From the NCBI RefSeq assembly GCF_007747795.1, contig NZ_CP036275.1, positions 3,526,001-3,590,000 on the forward strand: DNA of 64,000 nucleotides, given 5' to 3'. Shown here piece by piece: positions 34,817-47,520 of this stretch. Position 1 is the stretch's first letter. The number at the start of each line of letters is the position of its first letter. The position numbers and the translations under genes are program-made. The stretch comes from Maioricimonas rarisocia. Lineage in GTDB: Bacteria; Planctomycetota; Planctomycetia; Planctomycetales; Planctomycetaceae. The notes under the pieces were generated by a model. The model was not told the origin of the DNA. It saw only the letters and a program-made list of their open reading frames with translations, and ran no database searches.

Positions 34817-37645
34817 GTGGCTGAACAGAACTCTCTGCGGATCGACGGCAACAGCCTGTCGTACATCGAAGCGATTTATGCCGACTATGCGGCCGGGGCG
34901 GTCACCGTCCCGCCCGAGTGGGCCCGCTTCTTCCAGTCCCTCGAAAACGGATCCGGCGGGAACGGTCGACACGAACCGTTCACGACGCTGCCGTTCCCTC
35001 CGCGGAGCGTGTTCAATCCCGCGGCCGCGGGGGCTCCGCCGATCCATGCCGGCCCGGTGCAACCCGGGCTCGACATCGCGGGTCTGCAGGAACGGCTCGA
35101 CCAAATCATCCGGAACTACCGGGTGCGAGGGCACATTCTGGCGAAGCTCGACCCGCTGGGCAGCGAGAACTCGCCCCCCGTCGAACTCGACCCCGCATTC
35201 TACGGATTCAGCGAGGAAGATTTCGACCGCGAACTCTCCACCTCATGGGTGGGCGGACCGGAAACCCGGACGCTTCGCGGCATCATCAACTGGCTGAAGC
35301 AGACGTACTGCCGGTCGATCGGTGCGCAATTCATGCACATCGACAGCCTCAGCGTCCGGCAGTGGCTGCAGGAACGCATGGAGCGGACCGGCAACCGCAT
35401 CCGCCTCAGTCGCGACGAACAGTTGCGGATTCTCAAGCGACTGGCCGACGCCATCGTCTTCGAGGAATTCCTCGCGAGAAAGTTCGTCGGCGCGAAGAGC
35501 TTTTCGCTCGAAGGGGCCGAAACGCTCGTTCCGCTGCTCGACCTGGCCATCGAAAAGTCGGGCCGGCAGGGAATCGAAGAGATCGTCATCGGGATGGCCC
35601 ACCGCGGTCGCCTGAACGTCCTCGCGAACATCATGGGCAAAAGCCCGCGGGAAATCTTCCGCGAGTTCGACGATGCCGACCCGCACCTGCACTTCGGCCG
35701 CGGCGATGTGAAGTACCACCTCGGATACAGCTCCGACTGGCGCACGTCGCAGGGGCACCGGGTGCATCTGTCGCTCTGCTTCAATCCCAGCCACCTCGAG
35801 TTCGTCAATCCGGTGGCAATGGGACGCGTGAGAGCCAAGCAGGACCGCTTCGGCGATTTCTCCCGCGACCGGGGAGCCGTCTTCCTGATTCACGGTGACG
35901 CGGCATTCGCCGGCGAAGGCGTCGTCCAGGAAACGCTCAACATGAGCCAGCTGGGCGGCTACCACATCGGTGGCACGGTTCACATCATCGTCAACAATCA
36001 GCTTGGATTTACGACGCCACCGAACGAAGGTCGCTCGACCACCTACGCGACCGACGTGGCGAAGATGCTGCAGATTCCGATCTTCCACGTAAACGGTGAA
36101 GATCCGGAGGCGGTCGCACAGGTCGTGAACCTGGCACTCGATTTCCGTGCCCGGTATCAGCGTGACGTCGTCATCGACATGTACTGCTACCGTCGCCGCG
36201 GCCACAACGAGGGGGACGAGCCCGAGTTCACGCAGCCGGCGATGTACCGCGTGATCAAGCAGCGGAAGTCGGTCTACGACGGCTACCTCGACTATCTACT
36301 GAACCTCGGCGGTGTGACCCGCGAAGAAGCCGAAGGCATGATCGCGGATTGCCGTCAGGTCCTCGAACGCGAACTCGACGAAGCGCGTCGCGACGACTAC
36401 ATCGCGTGCATCGATCACCTCGGCGGCATCTGGTCCGGCTATCGGGGCGGTTCGGTCAGCGAGGCGGATCAGGTTCACACCGGCGTCGACCGGGACACGT
36501 GTGCCGGCTGCCTCGAGCAGCTGATCGCCCTGCCCGACGACTTCACACCGCACCCGAAGGTCAAGCGGTTGCTGAAGGTCCGGAACGACATGGCCCGGGG
36601 GGAACGGCCGCTGGACTGGGGAGCCGGAGAGGCTCTGGCCTTCGGGACGATTCTCGCCGACGGTCACCCGCTCCGCATGACGGGTCAGGATGTGGGGCGT
36701 GGTACGTTCAGCCAGCGCCATGCCGTGCTCTACGACTACGAGAACGGCACCCCCTACGTTCCGCTGACCCGGATTGAGCCCCGCCACGGTCGTGTCGAAA
36801 TCTTCAACAGCCCCCTGTCCGAAGCGGGCGTCCTCGGGTTCGAGTACGGCTACAGCCTGGACTGTCCCGAAGGACTGGTGATCTGGGAAGCGCAGTTCGG
36901 CGATTTCGTGAATGCCGCCCAGGTCATCATCGACCAGTTCATCGCCAGTGCCGAAGACAAGTGGGACCGGCTCAGTGGTCTGGTCATGCTGCTTCCGCAC
37001 GGCTTCGAAGGCCAGGGACCGGAGCATTCCAGTGCCCGGCTCGAACGCTTCCTGATGCTGGCGGCCGAAGACAACATTCAGATTGCCCAGCCGTCGACGC
37101 CGGCCCAGTATTTCCATCTGTTGCGGCGGCAGACGCTGCGTCGGTGGAAGAAGCCGCTGATCGTGATGACGCCCAAGAGCTTGCTGCGTCATCCGCTGTG
37201 CGTTTCGCCTCTCGCCGAGTTCGACGAAGGCCGCTTCGAGCCGATCGTCGACGAGATCGAGATTGAAGATCGCCAGCAGGTCCGGCGGATTCTGGCGTGT
37301 TCCGGCAAGGTCTACTACGACCTGCTCGAACAACGCCGCAAGCTCAAGCGTCAGGATGTGGCGATCATTCGGATCGAGGAACTGTATCCACTGTCGCTCG
37401 ACGATCTGAAGAACGTGCTCGACAGGTACGCCGCGGGGACGCCGTTCGTCTGGGTTCAGGAAGAGCCTGAGAACATGGGGGCCTGGAGATACCTGTGGGC
37501 CCGGTTCGGCGACACGGTGCTGGACAGCTATCCGTTGTCGGTGATTTCGCGGCACGAGTCGGCCAGTCCCGCGACCGGATCGGCCGGCAGCCATCGGCAG
37601 GAGCAGCAGGCCATCCTCGACGCTGCATTTGACCTCGATTCCTGA
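34817..37645 (+). CDS. sucA: 2-oxoglutarate dehydrogenase E1 component
   Basis: 942 residues from a GTG at 34817. Thiamine-diphosphate enzyme that decarboxylates 2-oxoglutarate and passes the succinyl group to the lipoyl arm of SucB. Seen in order: N-terminal [13 protein letters not shown] (E2-binding type), [30 protein letters not shown] (active-site loop), [21 protein letters not shown], the TPP/Mg segment with [39 protein letters not shown], and in the C-terminal half [18 protein letters not shown] and [22 protein letters not shown]. Length is typical. It forms an operon with sucB and lpdA, so all three components of the complex are encoded together. Confidence 0.96.
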   Translation: MAEQNSLRIDGNSLSYIEAIYADYAAGAVTVPPEWARFFQSLENGSGGNGRHEPFTTLPFPPRSVFNPAAAGAPPIHAGPVQPGLDIAGLQERLDQIIRNYRVRGHILAKLDPLGSENSPPVELDPAFYGFSEEDFDRELSTSWVGGPETRTLRGIINWLKQTYCRSIGAQFMHIDSLSVRQWLQERMERTGNRIRLSRDEQLRILKRLADAIVFEEFLARKFVGAKSFSLEGAETLVPLLDLAIEKSGRQGIEEIVIGMAHRGRLNVLANIMGKSPREIFREFDDADPHLHFGRGDVKYHLGYSSDWRTSQGHRVHLSLCFNPSHLEFVNPVAMGRVRAKQDRFGDFSRDRGAVFLIHGDAAFAGEGVVQETLNMSQLGGYHIGGTVHIIVNNQLGFTTPPNEGRSTTYATDVAKMLQIPIFHVNGEDPEAVAQVVNLALDFRARYQRDVVIDMYCYRRRGHNEGDEPEFTQPAMYRVIKQRKSVYDGYLDYLLNLGGVTREEAEGMIADCRQVLERELDEARRDDYIACIDHLGGIWSGYRGGSVSEADQVHTGVDRDTCAGCLEQLIALPDDFTPHPKVKRLLKVRNDMARGERPLDWGAGEALAFGTILADGHPLRMTGQDVGRGTFSQRHAVLYDYENGTPYVPLTRIEPRHGRVEIFNSPLSEAGVLGFEYGYSLDCPEGLVIWEAQFGDFVNAAQVIIDQFIASAEDKWDRLSGLVMLLPHGFEGQGPEHSSARLERFLMLAAEDNIQIAQPSTPAQYFHLLRRQTLRRWKKPLIVMTPKSLLRHPLCVSPLAEFDEGRFEPIVDEIEIEDRQQVRRILACSGKVYYDLLEQRRKLKRQDVAIIRIEELYPLSLDDLKNVLDRYAAGTPFVWVQEEPENMGAWRYLWARFGDTVLDSYPLSVISRHESASPATGSAGSHRQEQQAILDAAFDLDS

Positions 37646-37762
37646 TCCGTCGCGACGGCGTGACCGATCAGCCCTCCCAATCCACGGCAGGATTTTGCGG
37701 TGCAATTTCGCCTGCCGATCAACCGCACAAGGCGGCAGACGTTTCCTTAGGATGTGACATTA

Positions 37763-38965
37763 ATGGCCATTGAAATCAAAGTGCCCTCCGTCGGCGAATC
37801 GATTTCCGAGGTTTTCATCGGAGAGTGGTACGTCTCTGAAGGTGGCTGGGTCGATGCCGACGCGAACGTCGTCGGGCTGGAAACGGACAAGGCAACGTTC
37901 GACGTTCCTGCTCCCAAGACTGGTCAGGTCACTCAGATCCTCAAGGAAGCGGGAGACACGGCCGCCATCGGTGACGTGATCGCCCACCTCGAACCGGGGG
38001 AGAAACCGGAGGGGATGGGAGGTGCCGATGCTCCCGCGACCGCATCACCTCAGCCGGCTGCTGAACCGAATGCGTCTGCTGCCGCGGCTCCCGCACCGTC
38101 GGCTCCGGCAACCGATGGGACCCGCGTGATGCCGGCCGCGTCGCGTGTCCTGGCCGAGAAGGGACTCACTGCCGAACAGGTGGCACCATCGGGACCGGGT
38201 GGACGGCTGCTGAAGGAAGACGTGATGCGGCATAGCGGCGGTGGTGAGGCACCCGCCGGTGGCGCACGGGAAGAACGTCGCGTCACGATGTCGCCGATCC
38301 GGCAGACGATTGCCAGGCGACTCGTCGAGGCTCAGCAGACCGCTGCCCTGCTGACGACGTTCAACGAAGCGGACATGTCCGGTATCAAGAAGCTCCGGGC
38401 CCGCTATCAGGACGATTTCGTCAAGAAGTACGGGATCAAGCTCGGCTTCATGTCGTTCTTCGTCCGGGCGGTCGTGGATGCTCTCAACGAATTCCCGCAG
38501 GTTGGCGCGACAATCGAAGACAAGCAGCTTGTCTACCGCAACTACTGCGACATCGGCGTGGCAATCGGCGGCGGCAAGGGACTGGTCGTTCCGATCCTCC
38601 GCAACGCCGAGCGGATGAGCTTTGCGGAGATCGAACTGACGATCGCCGACCTGGCCCAGCGTGCCAAGGAGAACCGGATCGGGCTGGAGGAGCTCGAAGG
38701 GGGCACCTTCACCATCAGCAACGGCGGTGTCTACGGGTCGCTGCTTTCCACACCGATTGTGAATCCCCCGCAGAGCGGCGTGCTCGGCATGCATGCGATT
38801 CAGGATCGACCGGTCGTCGTCAACGGTGAGATCGTCATCCGGCCGATGATGTACCTGGCCCTCACCTACGATCATCGGGTGGTGGATGGTCGCGAAGCGG
38901 TTTCCTTCCTGCGTCGCATCAAGGACGGCATCGAGGATCCGACCCGCCTGGTGCTCGAAGTCTGA
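37763..38965 (+). CDS. sucB: Dihydrolipoamide succinyltransferase (E2 of 2-oxoglutarate dehydrogenase)
   Basis: 400 residues from the ATG at 37763 (an in-frame ATG three codons upstream at 37754 is less likely). Residues 1-77 form one lipoyl domain with lipoyl lysine K43 in [12 protein letters not shown]. An Ala/Pro-rich linker follows. A peripheral-subunit-binding domain at about 115-152 ([13 protein letters not shown]... [11 protein letters not shown]) binds E3. The C-terminal acyltransferase domain carries the catalytic motif TYDHRVVDG with His 371 and Asp 375. The ETDK and TYDHRVVDG forms plus the neighbouring sucA favour succinyl rather than acetyl transfer. Single lipoyl domain, as usual for OGDH E2. 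Confidence 0.95.
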   Translation: MAIEIKVPSVGESISEVFIGEWYVSEGGWVDADANVVGLETDKATFDVPAPKTGQVTQILKEAGDTAAIGDVIAHLEPGEKPEGMGGADAPATASPQPAAEPNASAAAAPAPSAPATDGTRVMPAASRVLAEKGLTAEQVAPSGPGGRLLKEDVMRHSGGGEAPAGGAREERRVTMSPIRQTIARRLVEAQQTAALLTTFNEADMSGIKKLRARYQDDFVKKYGIKLGFMSFFVRAVVDALNEFPQVGATIEDKQLVYRNYCDIGVAIGGGKGLVVPILRNAERMSFAEIELTIADLAQRAKENRIGLEELEGGTFTISNGGVYGSLLSTPIVNPPQSGVLGMHAIQDRPVVVNGEIVIRPMMYLALTYDHRVVDGREAVSFLRRIKDGIEDPTRLVLEV

Positions 38966-39140
38966 GTTGGCGGCGACGCTCGACCTCGTCGCTTCAGACG
39001 CTGAACGCGCCGACAGAACGGGCTGCAGACCCGCGTTTGCTCCGGAGAACACTTTCACGCAGCCGCCCCCGATACCGACGACTCGACCGTGTGGCGTCAT
39101 TCGGGCACTGCTTTCGATCTGAAGAACCAGACGACTTCTG

Positions 39141-40526
39141 ATGCCACAGCATGATCTGATCGTTATTGGCGCCGGCCCCGGCGGGTACGTGGCCGCAATC
39201 CGGGCGGCCCAGCTCGGCAAGAACGTGGCCTGTATCGAGCAGGAACCGCTGCTCGGCGGGACGTGTCTCCGCGTCGGCTGCATCCCCTCCAAGGCGATGC
39301 TCGAGTCGAGCCACCTTTACGAAGAAGTGGCCGGCGGACTCGACAAGCGGGGCATCAAGACAACCGGCGTGAAGCTCGACCTGCCCGAGATGCTGCGGCA
39401 TAAGGAACGGGTCGTCCAGAGCCTCGGCGGCGGTGTGGATGCGCTGTTCAAGAAGAACAAGATCACCCGCTACTTCGGCCATGCCCGCATCGACGGACCG
39501 GGCCGCGTCGTCGTCACCGGCAAGGACGGGAACGAAGAGCTCACGGCCGCCCACATTCTCATCGCCACCGGCAGCAAGCCGGCCACACTGCCCGGCATCG
39601 AACTGGACGGCGACCGGATCGGTTCGAGTACCGAGGCCCTTTCCTACGACCAGGTCCCGCCGCATCTGGTGGTAATCGGTGCCGGCTACATCGGCCTGGA
39701 GATGGGAACAGTCTGGCGGCGCCTCGGCGCTCAGGTCACCGTCCTCGAGTACCTGGACCGCATCCTGCCCGGCATGGACTCCGAACTGGCCCGGGACGCG
39801 AAGAAGCTCTTCGAGAAGCAGGGGCTCACGTTCCAGCTTGGCTGCAAGGTGACCGGCGTTAAACTCAACCGCAAGACCTGCGACGTGCAGATCGAAGGGG
39901 CCGATCCCATCCGCTGCGACAAGGTGCTGGTCGCTGTCGGACGCAAACCGAACACCGACGATCTGGGGCTCGATTCTGTCAACGTCGAAACCGATCACCG
40001 GGGCTTCATCGCTGTGAACGGTCACTACCAGACCGGCGAGCCGACCATCTACGCCATCGGCGATGTCATCGGCGGAGCGATGCTCGCTCACAAGGCCGAA
40101 GAAGAAGGGGTCGCCTGCGTCGAGCAGATGTACACCGGCTACGGCCACGTCAACTACGATACGATTCCCGGCGTCGTCTACACCGAGCCGGAGATCGCCA
40201 CCGTCGGCAAGACGGAAGACGCCCTCAAGGAAGCGGGCATCCCCTACCGCAAAGGGACCTTCCCGTTCATCGCCAACTCGCGGGCCCGGGCCAGCGGTCA
40301 TACCGACGGCAAGGTGAAGATCCTCGCCCACAAAGAAACCGATCGCGTCCTCGGCGTGCACATCATCGGCCCGCACGCCGGCGAGCTGATTGCCGAAGCG
40401 GCCGTCTCGATGGAGTTCGGCGCCAGCAGCGAAGACATCGCCCGCTGCTGCCACGCCCATCCGACGCTGGCCGAGGCCGTCAAGGAAGCCGCCCTGGCCG
40501 TCGACAAGCGGTCGATCAACTCCTGA
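39141..40526 (+). CDS. lpdA: Dihydrolipoyl dehydrogenase (E3)
   Basis: 461-residue FAD flavoprotein that reoxidises dihydrolipoamide with NAD+. N-terminal FAD-binding LIVIGAGPGGYVAAIRAAQLG; redox-active disulfide in GGTCLRVGCIPSK (C42 and C47); a second nucleotide-binding VVIGAGYIGLEMGTVWRRLG for NAD; the second FAD contact YAIGDVIGGAMLAHKAEEEG; and the catalytic His/Glu pair in CHAHPTLAEAVKEAAL. Complete and of normal length. It lies 175 bases after sucB in the same direction and is the E3 of the encoded 2-oxoglutarate dehydrogenase complex; it may also serve other lipoyl complexes. Confidence 0.96.
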   Translation: MPQHDLIVIGAGPGGYVAAIRAAQLGKNVACIEQEPLLGGTCLRVGCIPSKAMLESSHLYEEVAGGLDKRGIKTTGVKLDLPEMLRHKERVVQSLGGGVDALFKKNKITRYFGHARIDGPGRVVVTGKDGNEELTAAHILIATGSKPATLPGIELDGDRIGSSTEALSYDQVPPHLVVIGAGYIGLEMGTVWRRLGAQVTVLEYLDRILPGMDSELARDAKKLFEKQGLTFQLGCKVTGVKLNRKTCDVQIEGADPIRCDKVLVAVGRKPNTDDLGLDSVNVETDHRGFIAVNGHYQTGEPTIYAIGDVIGGAMLAHKAEEEGVACVEQMYTGYGHVNYDTIPGVVYTEPEIATVGKTEDALKEAGIPYRKGTFPFIANSRARASGHTDGKVKILAHKETDRVLGVHIIGPHAGELIAEAAVSMEFGASSEDIARCCHAHPTLAEAVKEAALAVDKRSINS

Positions 40527-40581
40527 GGGTCGACCAGCGGGCCCAACCCTGCGTTCGTGCGCCTCAGACCGGGACAGCTCC

Positions 40582-41019
40582 GTGCAACTCGACCGCGAAC
40601 AGATCCAGCAGCACATTCCGCATCGGCCTCCGTTCCTCTGGCTGGACGAAGTCGTCTCGGTGGACCAGGAGCGGATCCACGCGCGGAAGTACCTCGATCC
40701 GCAGCTGGATGTCTTCCAGGGACATTATCCGCACTTCCCGGTCCTGCCGGGCGTGCTGCTGTGTGAAGCCTGCTTTCAGGCCGCGGCGGTCATGATCGCG
40801 AGGATGCTTCCCGGCGACGACGGTCAGGTGCCGGTCGTGACCCGGCTGAACAACACGAAGTTCCGTCAGATGGTCCGCCCCGGCGACACGATCGACCTCG
40901 AAGCCGAACTGACCGAGCGGGTCTCCAACGCCTTCTTCTTCAAGGGGAAGGTGTCGGTCGACGGCAAGGTGGCGGTTCGCCTCGAGTTCGCCTGCACGGC
41001 AACGGACGCGGAGCAGTAG
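40582..41019 (+). CDS. FabZ-like beta-hydroxyacyl-ACP dehydratase
   Basis: 145 residues from a GTG at 40582. Hot-dog-fold protein with the FabZ signature: IQQHIPHRPPFLWLDEV at the N-terminus and GHYPHFPVLPGVLLCEACFQAA, in which the catalytic His (in GHYP) and Glu (in CEACF) are present. Family enzymes dehydrate 3-hydroxyacyl-ACP in fatty acid synthesis. No other fab genes are close, and its GHYPHFPVLPG differs somewhat from the usual GHFPGxPVMPG, so a specialised acyl substrate is possible. It follows lpdA by 55 bases and may be cotranscribed with the sucA operon. The start has only a weak Shine-Dalgarno. Confidence 0.87.
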   Translation: MQLDREQIQQHIPHRPPFLWLDEVVSVDQERIHARKYLDPQLDVFQGHYPHFPVLPGVLLCEACFQAAAVMIARMLPGDDGQVPVVTRLNNTKFRQMVRPGDTIDLEAELTERVSNAFFFKGKVSVDGKVAVRLEFACTATDAEQ

Positions 41020-41080
41020 GGCCAGCGGCTGCCGGAGGGTGGCCGTGGCTGCAGCGAGCAACGCGAGCGAAGCCACGGTC

Positions 41081-41126
41081 GGGTGGCGCGCCTGGAACGA
41101 AGCGCAGCGAAGTGACGGGCGTGGTC
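41081..41126 (+). repeat. Short dispersed GAACGAAGCG-type repeat
   Basis: GGGTGGCGCGCCTGGAACGA followed by AGCGCAGCGAAGTGACGGGC. Imperfect relatives at about 15147-15187 and 22135-22171, all between genes. The rest of the 297-base spacer 41020-41316 shows nothing recognisable. Confidence 0.55.
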
Positions 41127-41316
41127 GAAAACGCCAGGCAAGCCCGAACGTGATCCCACTGGGACGCACGCATGTCAGGCTCGGCCCGCCGAATGCCGAC
41201 GTCTCGGCAGGTGGGCGGGTTCATCCCCGAACTCACGCTCGGGGCTCGCCGGCAGTTGGCAGGGCCGGCTATTGCCGGCCGTCGAGCATACTCCTCTCCG
41301 ATCCCCGGCGCGACAA

Positions 41317-41886
41317 TCAGGCTTCGCGTCGGTAGCGGGCCGTCAGCCAGTTCAGTCCGGCTCCGAGGGCCATCATTCCGCGGGAGCTGCGGGACCAGAA
41401 CCCTTCATGAAGCATTGTGAAGGCGACGAAGACCAGTCCGGTGATCGTCCCCAGCCAGCGACGACGGAGTGTCGTGTCGTCCGCCAGCCGCCTTAGCCAC
41501 GGAATGTACCAGGGGTCTGCGAACAGCTCTGCCGGCGGTTCGGGACCGGCCACGGGAACTCGGGGGTCGAACCCCAGGGACGGGTCGACCGACAACCGCC
41601 CATCCCCCGCCCGGGTGGCGTCCATGTCGTAGCGGGCCAGTTCGGCGACGAAGTCCGGGTTGTGCTCCAGTTCGTCGCACAGTTTCTCGAGATGCCGGTT
41701 GGTCCGCTGCAGTTCGACAAGCTGGTAGCGGACTTCGAGTGACTGCCGGCGAAGACCGCTCCATTCGTCGGCGCGGGGCGCAACGGCAGCGCAGGCGTAC
41801 ATGGCGGCTGCCAGAAACAGGCACAGCCAGAACGCGACGGAGACCAGCGATCCGCCGAGCGAACCGTTGTCATCGGAACGGCTCAT
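41317..41886 (-). CDS. FtsB/DivIC-like septum-formation-initiator-type protein
   Basis: 189 residues from the ATG at 41886. One helix at about 14-32, then a coiled-coil-like segment (about 42-73, EWSGLRRQSLEVRYQLVELQRTN), then LEHNPDFVAELARYDM, which matches the usual FtsB/DivIC ending where a short Asn/Asp-Pro-x-(Y/F)-(I/V) block follows the coil. It differs from classical FtsB in a longer C-terminal part with a second helix (about 146-160). It lies directly downstream of enolase on the same strand, the same order as eno-ftsB in many proteobacteria, which supports the call. Planctomycetes generally lack FtsZ, so its partners are unclear. An intrinsic terminator lies between eno and this gene. 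Confidence 0.68.
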   Translation of the reverse strand: MSRSDDNGSLGGSLVSVAFWLCLFLAAAMYACAAVAPRADEWSGLRRQSLEVRYQLVELQRTNRHLEKLCDELEHNPDFVAELARYDMDATRAGDGRLSVDPSLGFDPRVPVAGPEPPAELFADPWYIPWLRRLADDTTLRRRWLGTITGLVFVAFTMLHEGFWSRSSRGMMALGAGLNWLTARYRREA

Positions 41887-41955
41887 CCTGAGTGATATCG
41901 GCGCACACACCCTTTGTGGGACCGGTCCGTTGCCAGCCGCGGCTGCCGTTCCACG

Positions 41956-41990
41956 AAAAACGCCCGACTTTGTTGCCAAAGCCGGGCGTA
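41956..41990 (-). terminator. Intrinsic terminator of the enolase gene
   Basis: On the minus strand ACGCCCGGCTTTGG pairs with CAAAGTCGGGCGT (one mismatch/bulge) around a short loop, followed by TTTTT. It begins about 28 bases past the eno stop. Confidence 0.88.
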
Positions 41991-42017
41991 GGGATGACGT
42001 TCGCCGGGAGGGCGCGA

Positions 42018-44969
<2,952 letters not shown>

Positions 44970-45004
44970 GGTCGCGTGCGGCATGGCGCGTTCGCGCAGA
45001 TAGA

Positions 45005-45028
45005 GCCCACCGGCCGCGTCCGGTGGGC
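45005..45028. repeat. Dispersed palindrome, copy 4
   Basis: Perfect arms GCCCACCGG and CCGGTGGGC around CCGCGT, 35 bases after the stop of the propeller gene. No T tract. Confidence 0.7.
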
Positions 45029-45176
45029 CGCAGGTCGTTCGATGTTCATCCTCGCCTCTACGGACGAGCACGCCGCCCACCCGGATCGTTTGGGCACGGG
45101 CTGTACTCACCGCGTTGAAGCGTACGCATCAATGAACGATTATGGCGGCTCCCGATTTTCACCCACGGAGCCTGCC

Positions 45177-46502
45177 ATGACCTACCCTGCCTTTTGCCGC
45201 CGGTCGTTTCTCAAGGCCGGCAGTCTGCTTCCGCTGGCCGCAATGTCCGGCTCATCGTTCGCCGACGATGCAGAGCCAGCGGCCGAACCTGTTTTCAACG
45301 AGAAGATCGAGCGGGATCGTCAGGTCGCGCTCGACATCCTCAAGCCTTCGAAGCGGGATCTCGAGTACGGGCTTGCCCTGCATCGGGAGTCTCTCGTCTT
45401 CGACGCTTACGGATTCGCGCCGCGGGCGGCATTGGATGGTGCGGCACTCGCGTCCGCGATTGACGCCGGGGCGTCCGACATCGAGGTGCAGGACCTCCGC
45501 GAAGAGATGTCGATGACGCGGTACGTCCACGATGCGGCGGAACGGGCCGAGTTCGAGCAGGCGTGGAAGGCGGCCGGAGTCACCTGCATTTTTCAGAACG
45601 CCGGCGAGGAGGGGCAGGATCCGCTGCGGCTGATCAAACGGCTGGCCCGCTTTACCTACGCGACCGACCATCTGCCGGAGTTCATGAGCAAAGCCGCCAC
45701 GCCGGACGACGTTGAGCAGGCCTGGAAGGAAGGCCGGCACTGCCTGTACCTGACCGGCAACGGTGTTCCGCTGACGCAGCAGTGGGTGAGCACGCACGAC
45801 GAACTCCGTTATGTGCGGATCTTCTTCCAGCTTGGCATCCGCATGATGCATGTCACCTACAATCGGCGGAACATGCTGGGAGACGGATGTGCCGAGCCCT
45901 CAAATGCGGGGCTGAGCGACTTCGGTCGCGAGGCGGTCCGTGAGATGAACCGTGTCGGCGTGATTGTCGACGTGGCTCACTCCGGCTGGCAGACCAGCCT
46001 GGAAGCCGCGAAGGCTTCCGAGAAGCCGATGGTCGCCAGTCACACGACCTGTGCAGCACTGCACGAGCACATCCGATCCAAGCCGGACAACGTCATCGAG
46101 GCGATCGCGGACACTGGCGGCTACGTCGGGATCTGCTGCATCCCCCGTTTTCTCGAGGGAAGCGGCGACATCGGCCGCTTCATCGAACATATCGCCTATG
46201 TGGTCGACCGCTTTGGCGAAGATCACGTCGCCATAGGCACCGACGTCGCCTACCAGTCGCGCAATGCCGGACGTGAGAATGACAAGATTCCGCGCAGGCC
46301 GAAATCGCGCACCCGCTGGGCCGCCCTCTGGCCGCCTGATCCATACAAGACGACCGCAGCCGCCAATCGGAGCCTCGCCTGGACGAACTGGCCGCTGTTT
46401 ACCGTCGGCCTGGTGCAGCGAGGCTACTCGGACGATCAGATCCGGAAGATTGTCGGCGGCAACGTGATGCGGGTCGCTCGGGCGGCGCTGGGAGACGAAT
46501 AG
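45177..46502 (+). CDS. Peptidase M19 (membrane dipeptidase) family protein lacking the HxD metal site
   Basis: 441 residues from the ATG at 45177 (GGAG upstream). N-terminal RRSFLKAGSLLPLAAMSGSSFA is a twin-arginine-type signal, so export by Tat is likely. The M19 fold is clear from MHVTYNRRNMLGDGCAEPSNAGLSDFGREAV, VIVDVAHSGWQTSLEA, MVASHTTCAALHEH and IGTDVAYQSRN near the C-terminus. In active family members the first metal ligands are in a D-G-H-x-D type motif; here the equivalent is VFDAYGFAP, without the His-x-Asp pair. The later histidines are present. It may be a divergent or catalytically altered dipeptidase. An upstream in-frame ATG at 45132 is possible but would bury the signal. Confidence 0.88.
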   Translation: MTYPAFCRRSFLKAGSLLPLAAMSGSSFADDAEPAAEPVFNEKIERDRQVALDILKPSKRDLEYGLALHRESLVFDAYGFAPRAALDGAALASAIDAGASDIEVQDLREEMSMTRYVHDAAERAEFEQAWKAAGVTCIFQNAGEEGQDPLRLIKRLARFTYATDHLPEFMSKAATPDDVEQAWKEGRHCLYLTGNGVPLTQQWVSTHDELRYVRIFFQLGIRMMHVTYNRRNMLGDGCAEPSNAGLSDFGREAVREMNRVGVIVDVAHSGWQTSLEAAKASEKPMVASHTTCAALHEHIRSKPDNVIEAIADTGGYVGICCIPRFLEGSGDIGRFIEHIAYVVDRFGEDHVAIGTDVAYQSRNAGRENDKIPRRPKSRTRWAALWPPDPYKTTAAANRSLAWTNWPLFTVGLVQRGYSDDQIRKIVGGNVMRVARAALGDE

Positions 46503-46514
46503 AGATCGGCGGCT

Positions 46515-47360
46515 CTATTCGGACATGCCGTAGCGAATGATGCACCAGATCGCCTGGAAGCCGTCCTTCCAGCCGATCTTCTTCCCCTGCTCGTACGTGC
46601 GGCCGTGGTAGCTGATGGACATCTCGAAGATGCGATACCGACGGCGGGCGACGCGGGCGGTCATTTCGGGTTCAATGCCGAACCGCTCCTGTCGCAGCCG
46701 CGGCCCGATCGACTCGATCACCTCTCGCTTGAAGAGCTTGTAGCAGGTCTCCATGTCGGTGAGGTTGAGATTGGTGAAGCAGTTCGAGAGCAGCGTGAGG
46801 AACTTGTTCCCCAGGTAGTGCCAGAAGTAAAGCACGCGGTGCGGCTGGTCGCCGAGAAAGCGACTGCCGAACACCACGTCCGCTTCATCCTCGACAATCG
46901 GATGCAGCAGCCGCGGGATCTCGGCCGGATCGTACTCCAGGTCGGCGTCCTGGATGATCATGGCGTCGCCACGGGCGTGTGAGAAGCCGGTCCGCACGGC
47001 GGCCCCCTTGCCGCGGTTCACTTCGTGATAGTGGATCGACAGCGTGTTGTTCGGATCGTTCCACTCGCGGCTCTCGTACTCCTTGAGCAGGTCGCGGGTG
47101 CCGTCGCTGCTGCAGTCGTCGACGAGCACGATCTCTTTGCGGATCGGGACAGCCCGGATGCGATCGAGGATTTCCGGCAGCGTGTTCCGTTCGTTGAAAA
47201 CGGGGACGACAACCGAGAGGAGGAAGTCGTCGGGAATCGCATAGATGCCGAGTTGCCGGCAACCACCCTCTCCAAGAATCGCCCGGAGCGAGTGATACCA
47301 TTCGGTCGTATAGGGAGCTGCAGTGATTTCGAAGGCAGCCGGTGCGTCAGATTGACTCAC
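46515..47360 (-). CDS. GT2 family glycosyltransferase (polyprenyl-phosphate-sugar-synthase type)
   Basis: 281 residues from a GTG at 47360 with AAAGG upstream; longer readings up to 47459 add unconserved residues. GT-A fold: [47 protein letters not shown], and the metal-binding [15 protein letters not shown], then VVFGSRFLG and [13 protein letters not shown], all shared with DPM1-like synthases that load sugars onto polyprenyl phosphate. It closely resembles the GT2 half of the fusion at 5526-6776 (same QDADLEYDP and ETCYKLF/EATCYKLF motifs) but has no MauE domain and no membrane helices. Cytoplasmic face of the membrane. No GT-C partner is next to it. Confidence 0.9.
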   Translation of the reverse strand: MSQSDAPAAFEITAAPYTTEWYHSLRAILGEGGCRQLGIYAIPDDFLLSVVVPVFNERNTLPEILDRIRAVPIRKEIVLVDDCSSDGTRDLLKEYESREWNDPNNTLSIHYHEVNRGKGAAVRTGFSHARGDAMIIQDADLEYDPAEIPRLLHPIVEDEADVVFGSRFLGDQPHRVLYFWHYLGNKFLTLLSNCFTNLNLTDMETCYKLFKREVIESIGPRLRQERFGIEPEMTARVARRRYRIFEMSISYHGRTYEQGKKIGWKDGFQAIWCIIRYGMSE

Positions 47361-47520
47361 GAATGGACCTTTCGTTTTCGTCGGATACCGCTGACGTATT
47401 CCGGTGGTCGGGGCCCGTGGCGAAGGGACGTGGATTCTGGAAACCGTATCTGGCAGCAAGTAAACTGCGCGACAATCCCGTGCATCTCAGTTTAGCAATC
47501 TCCAGAGGGGGCGTCTTCCA

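Noticed and set aside
33186-35297. 703-codon plus-strand frame spanning the RND exporter, the divergent spacer and the start of sucA
   Set aside because: It is antisense to the exporter and out of frame with sucA; the composition is Arg-rich and no family is recognisable.
36296-37705. Open frame opposite the 3' half of sucA (about 469 codons)
   Set aside because: Shadow of sucA; no start signal or motif.
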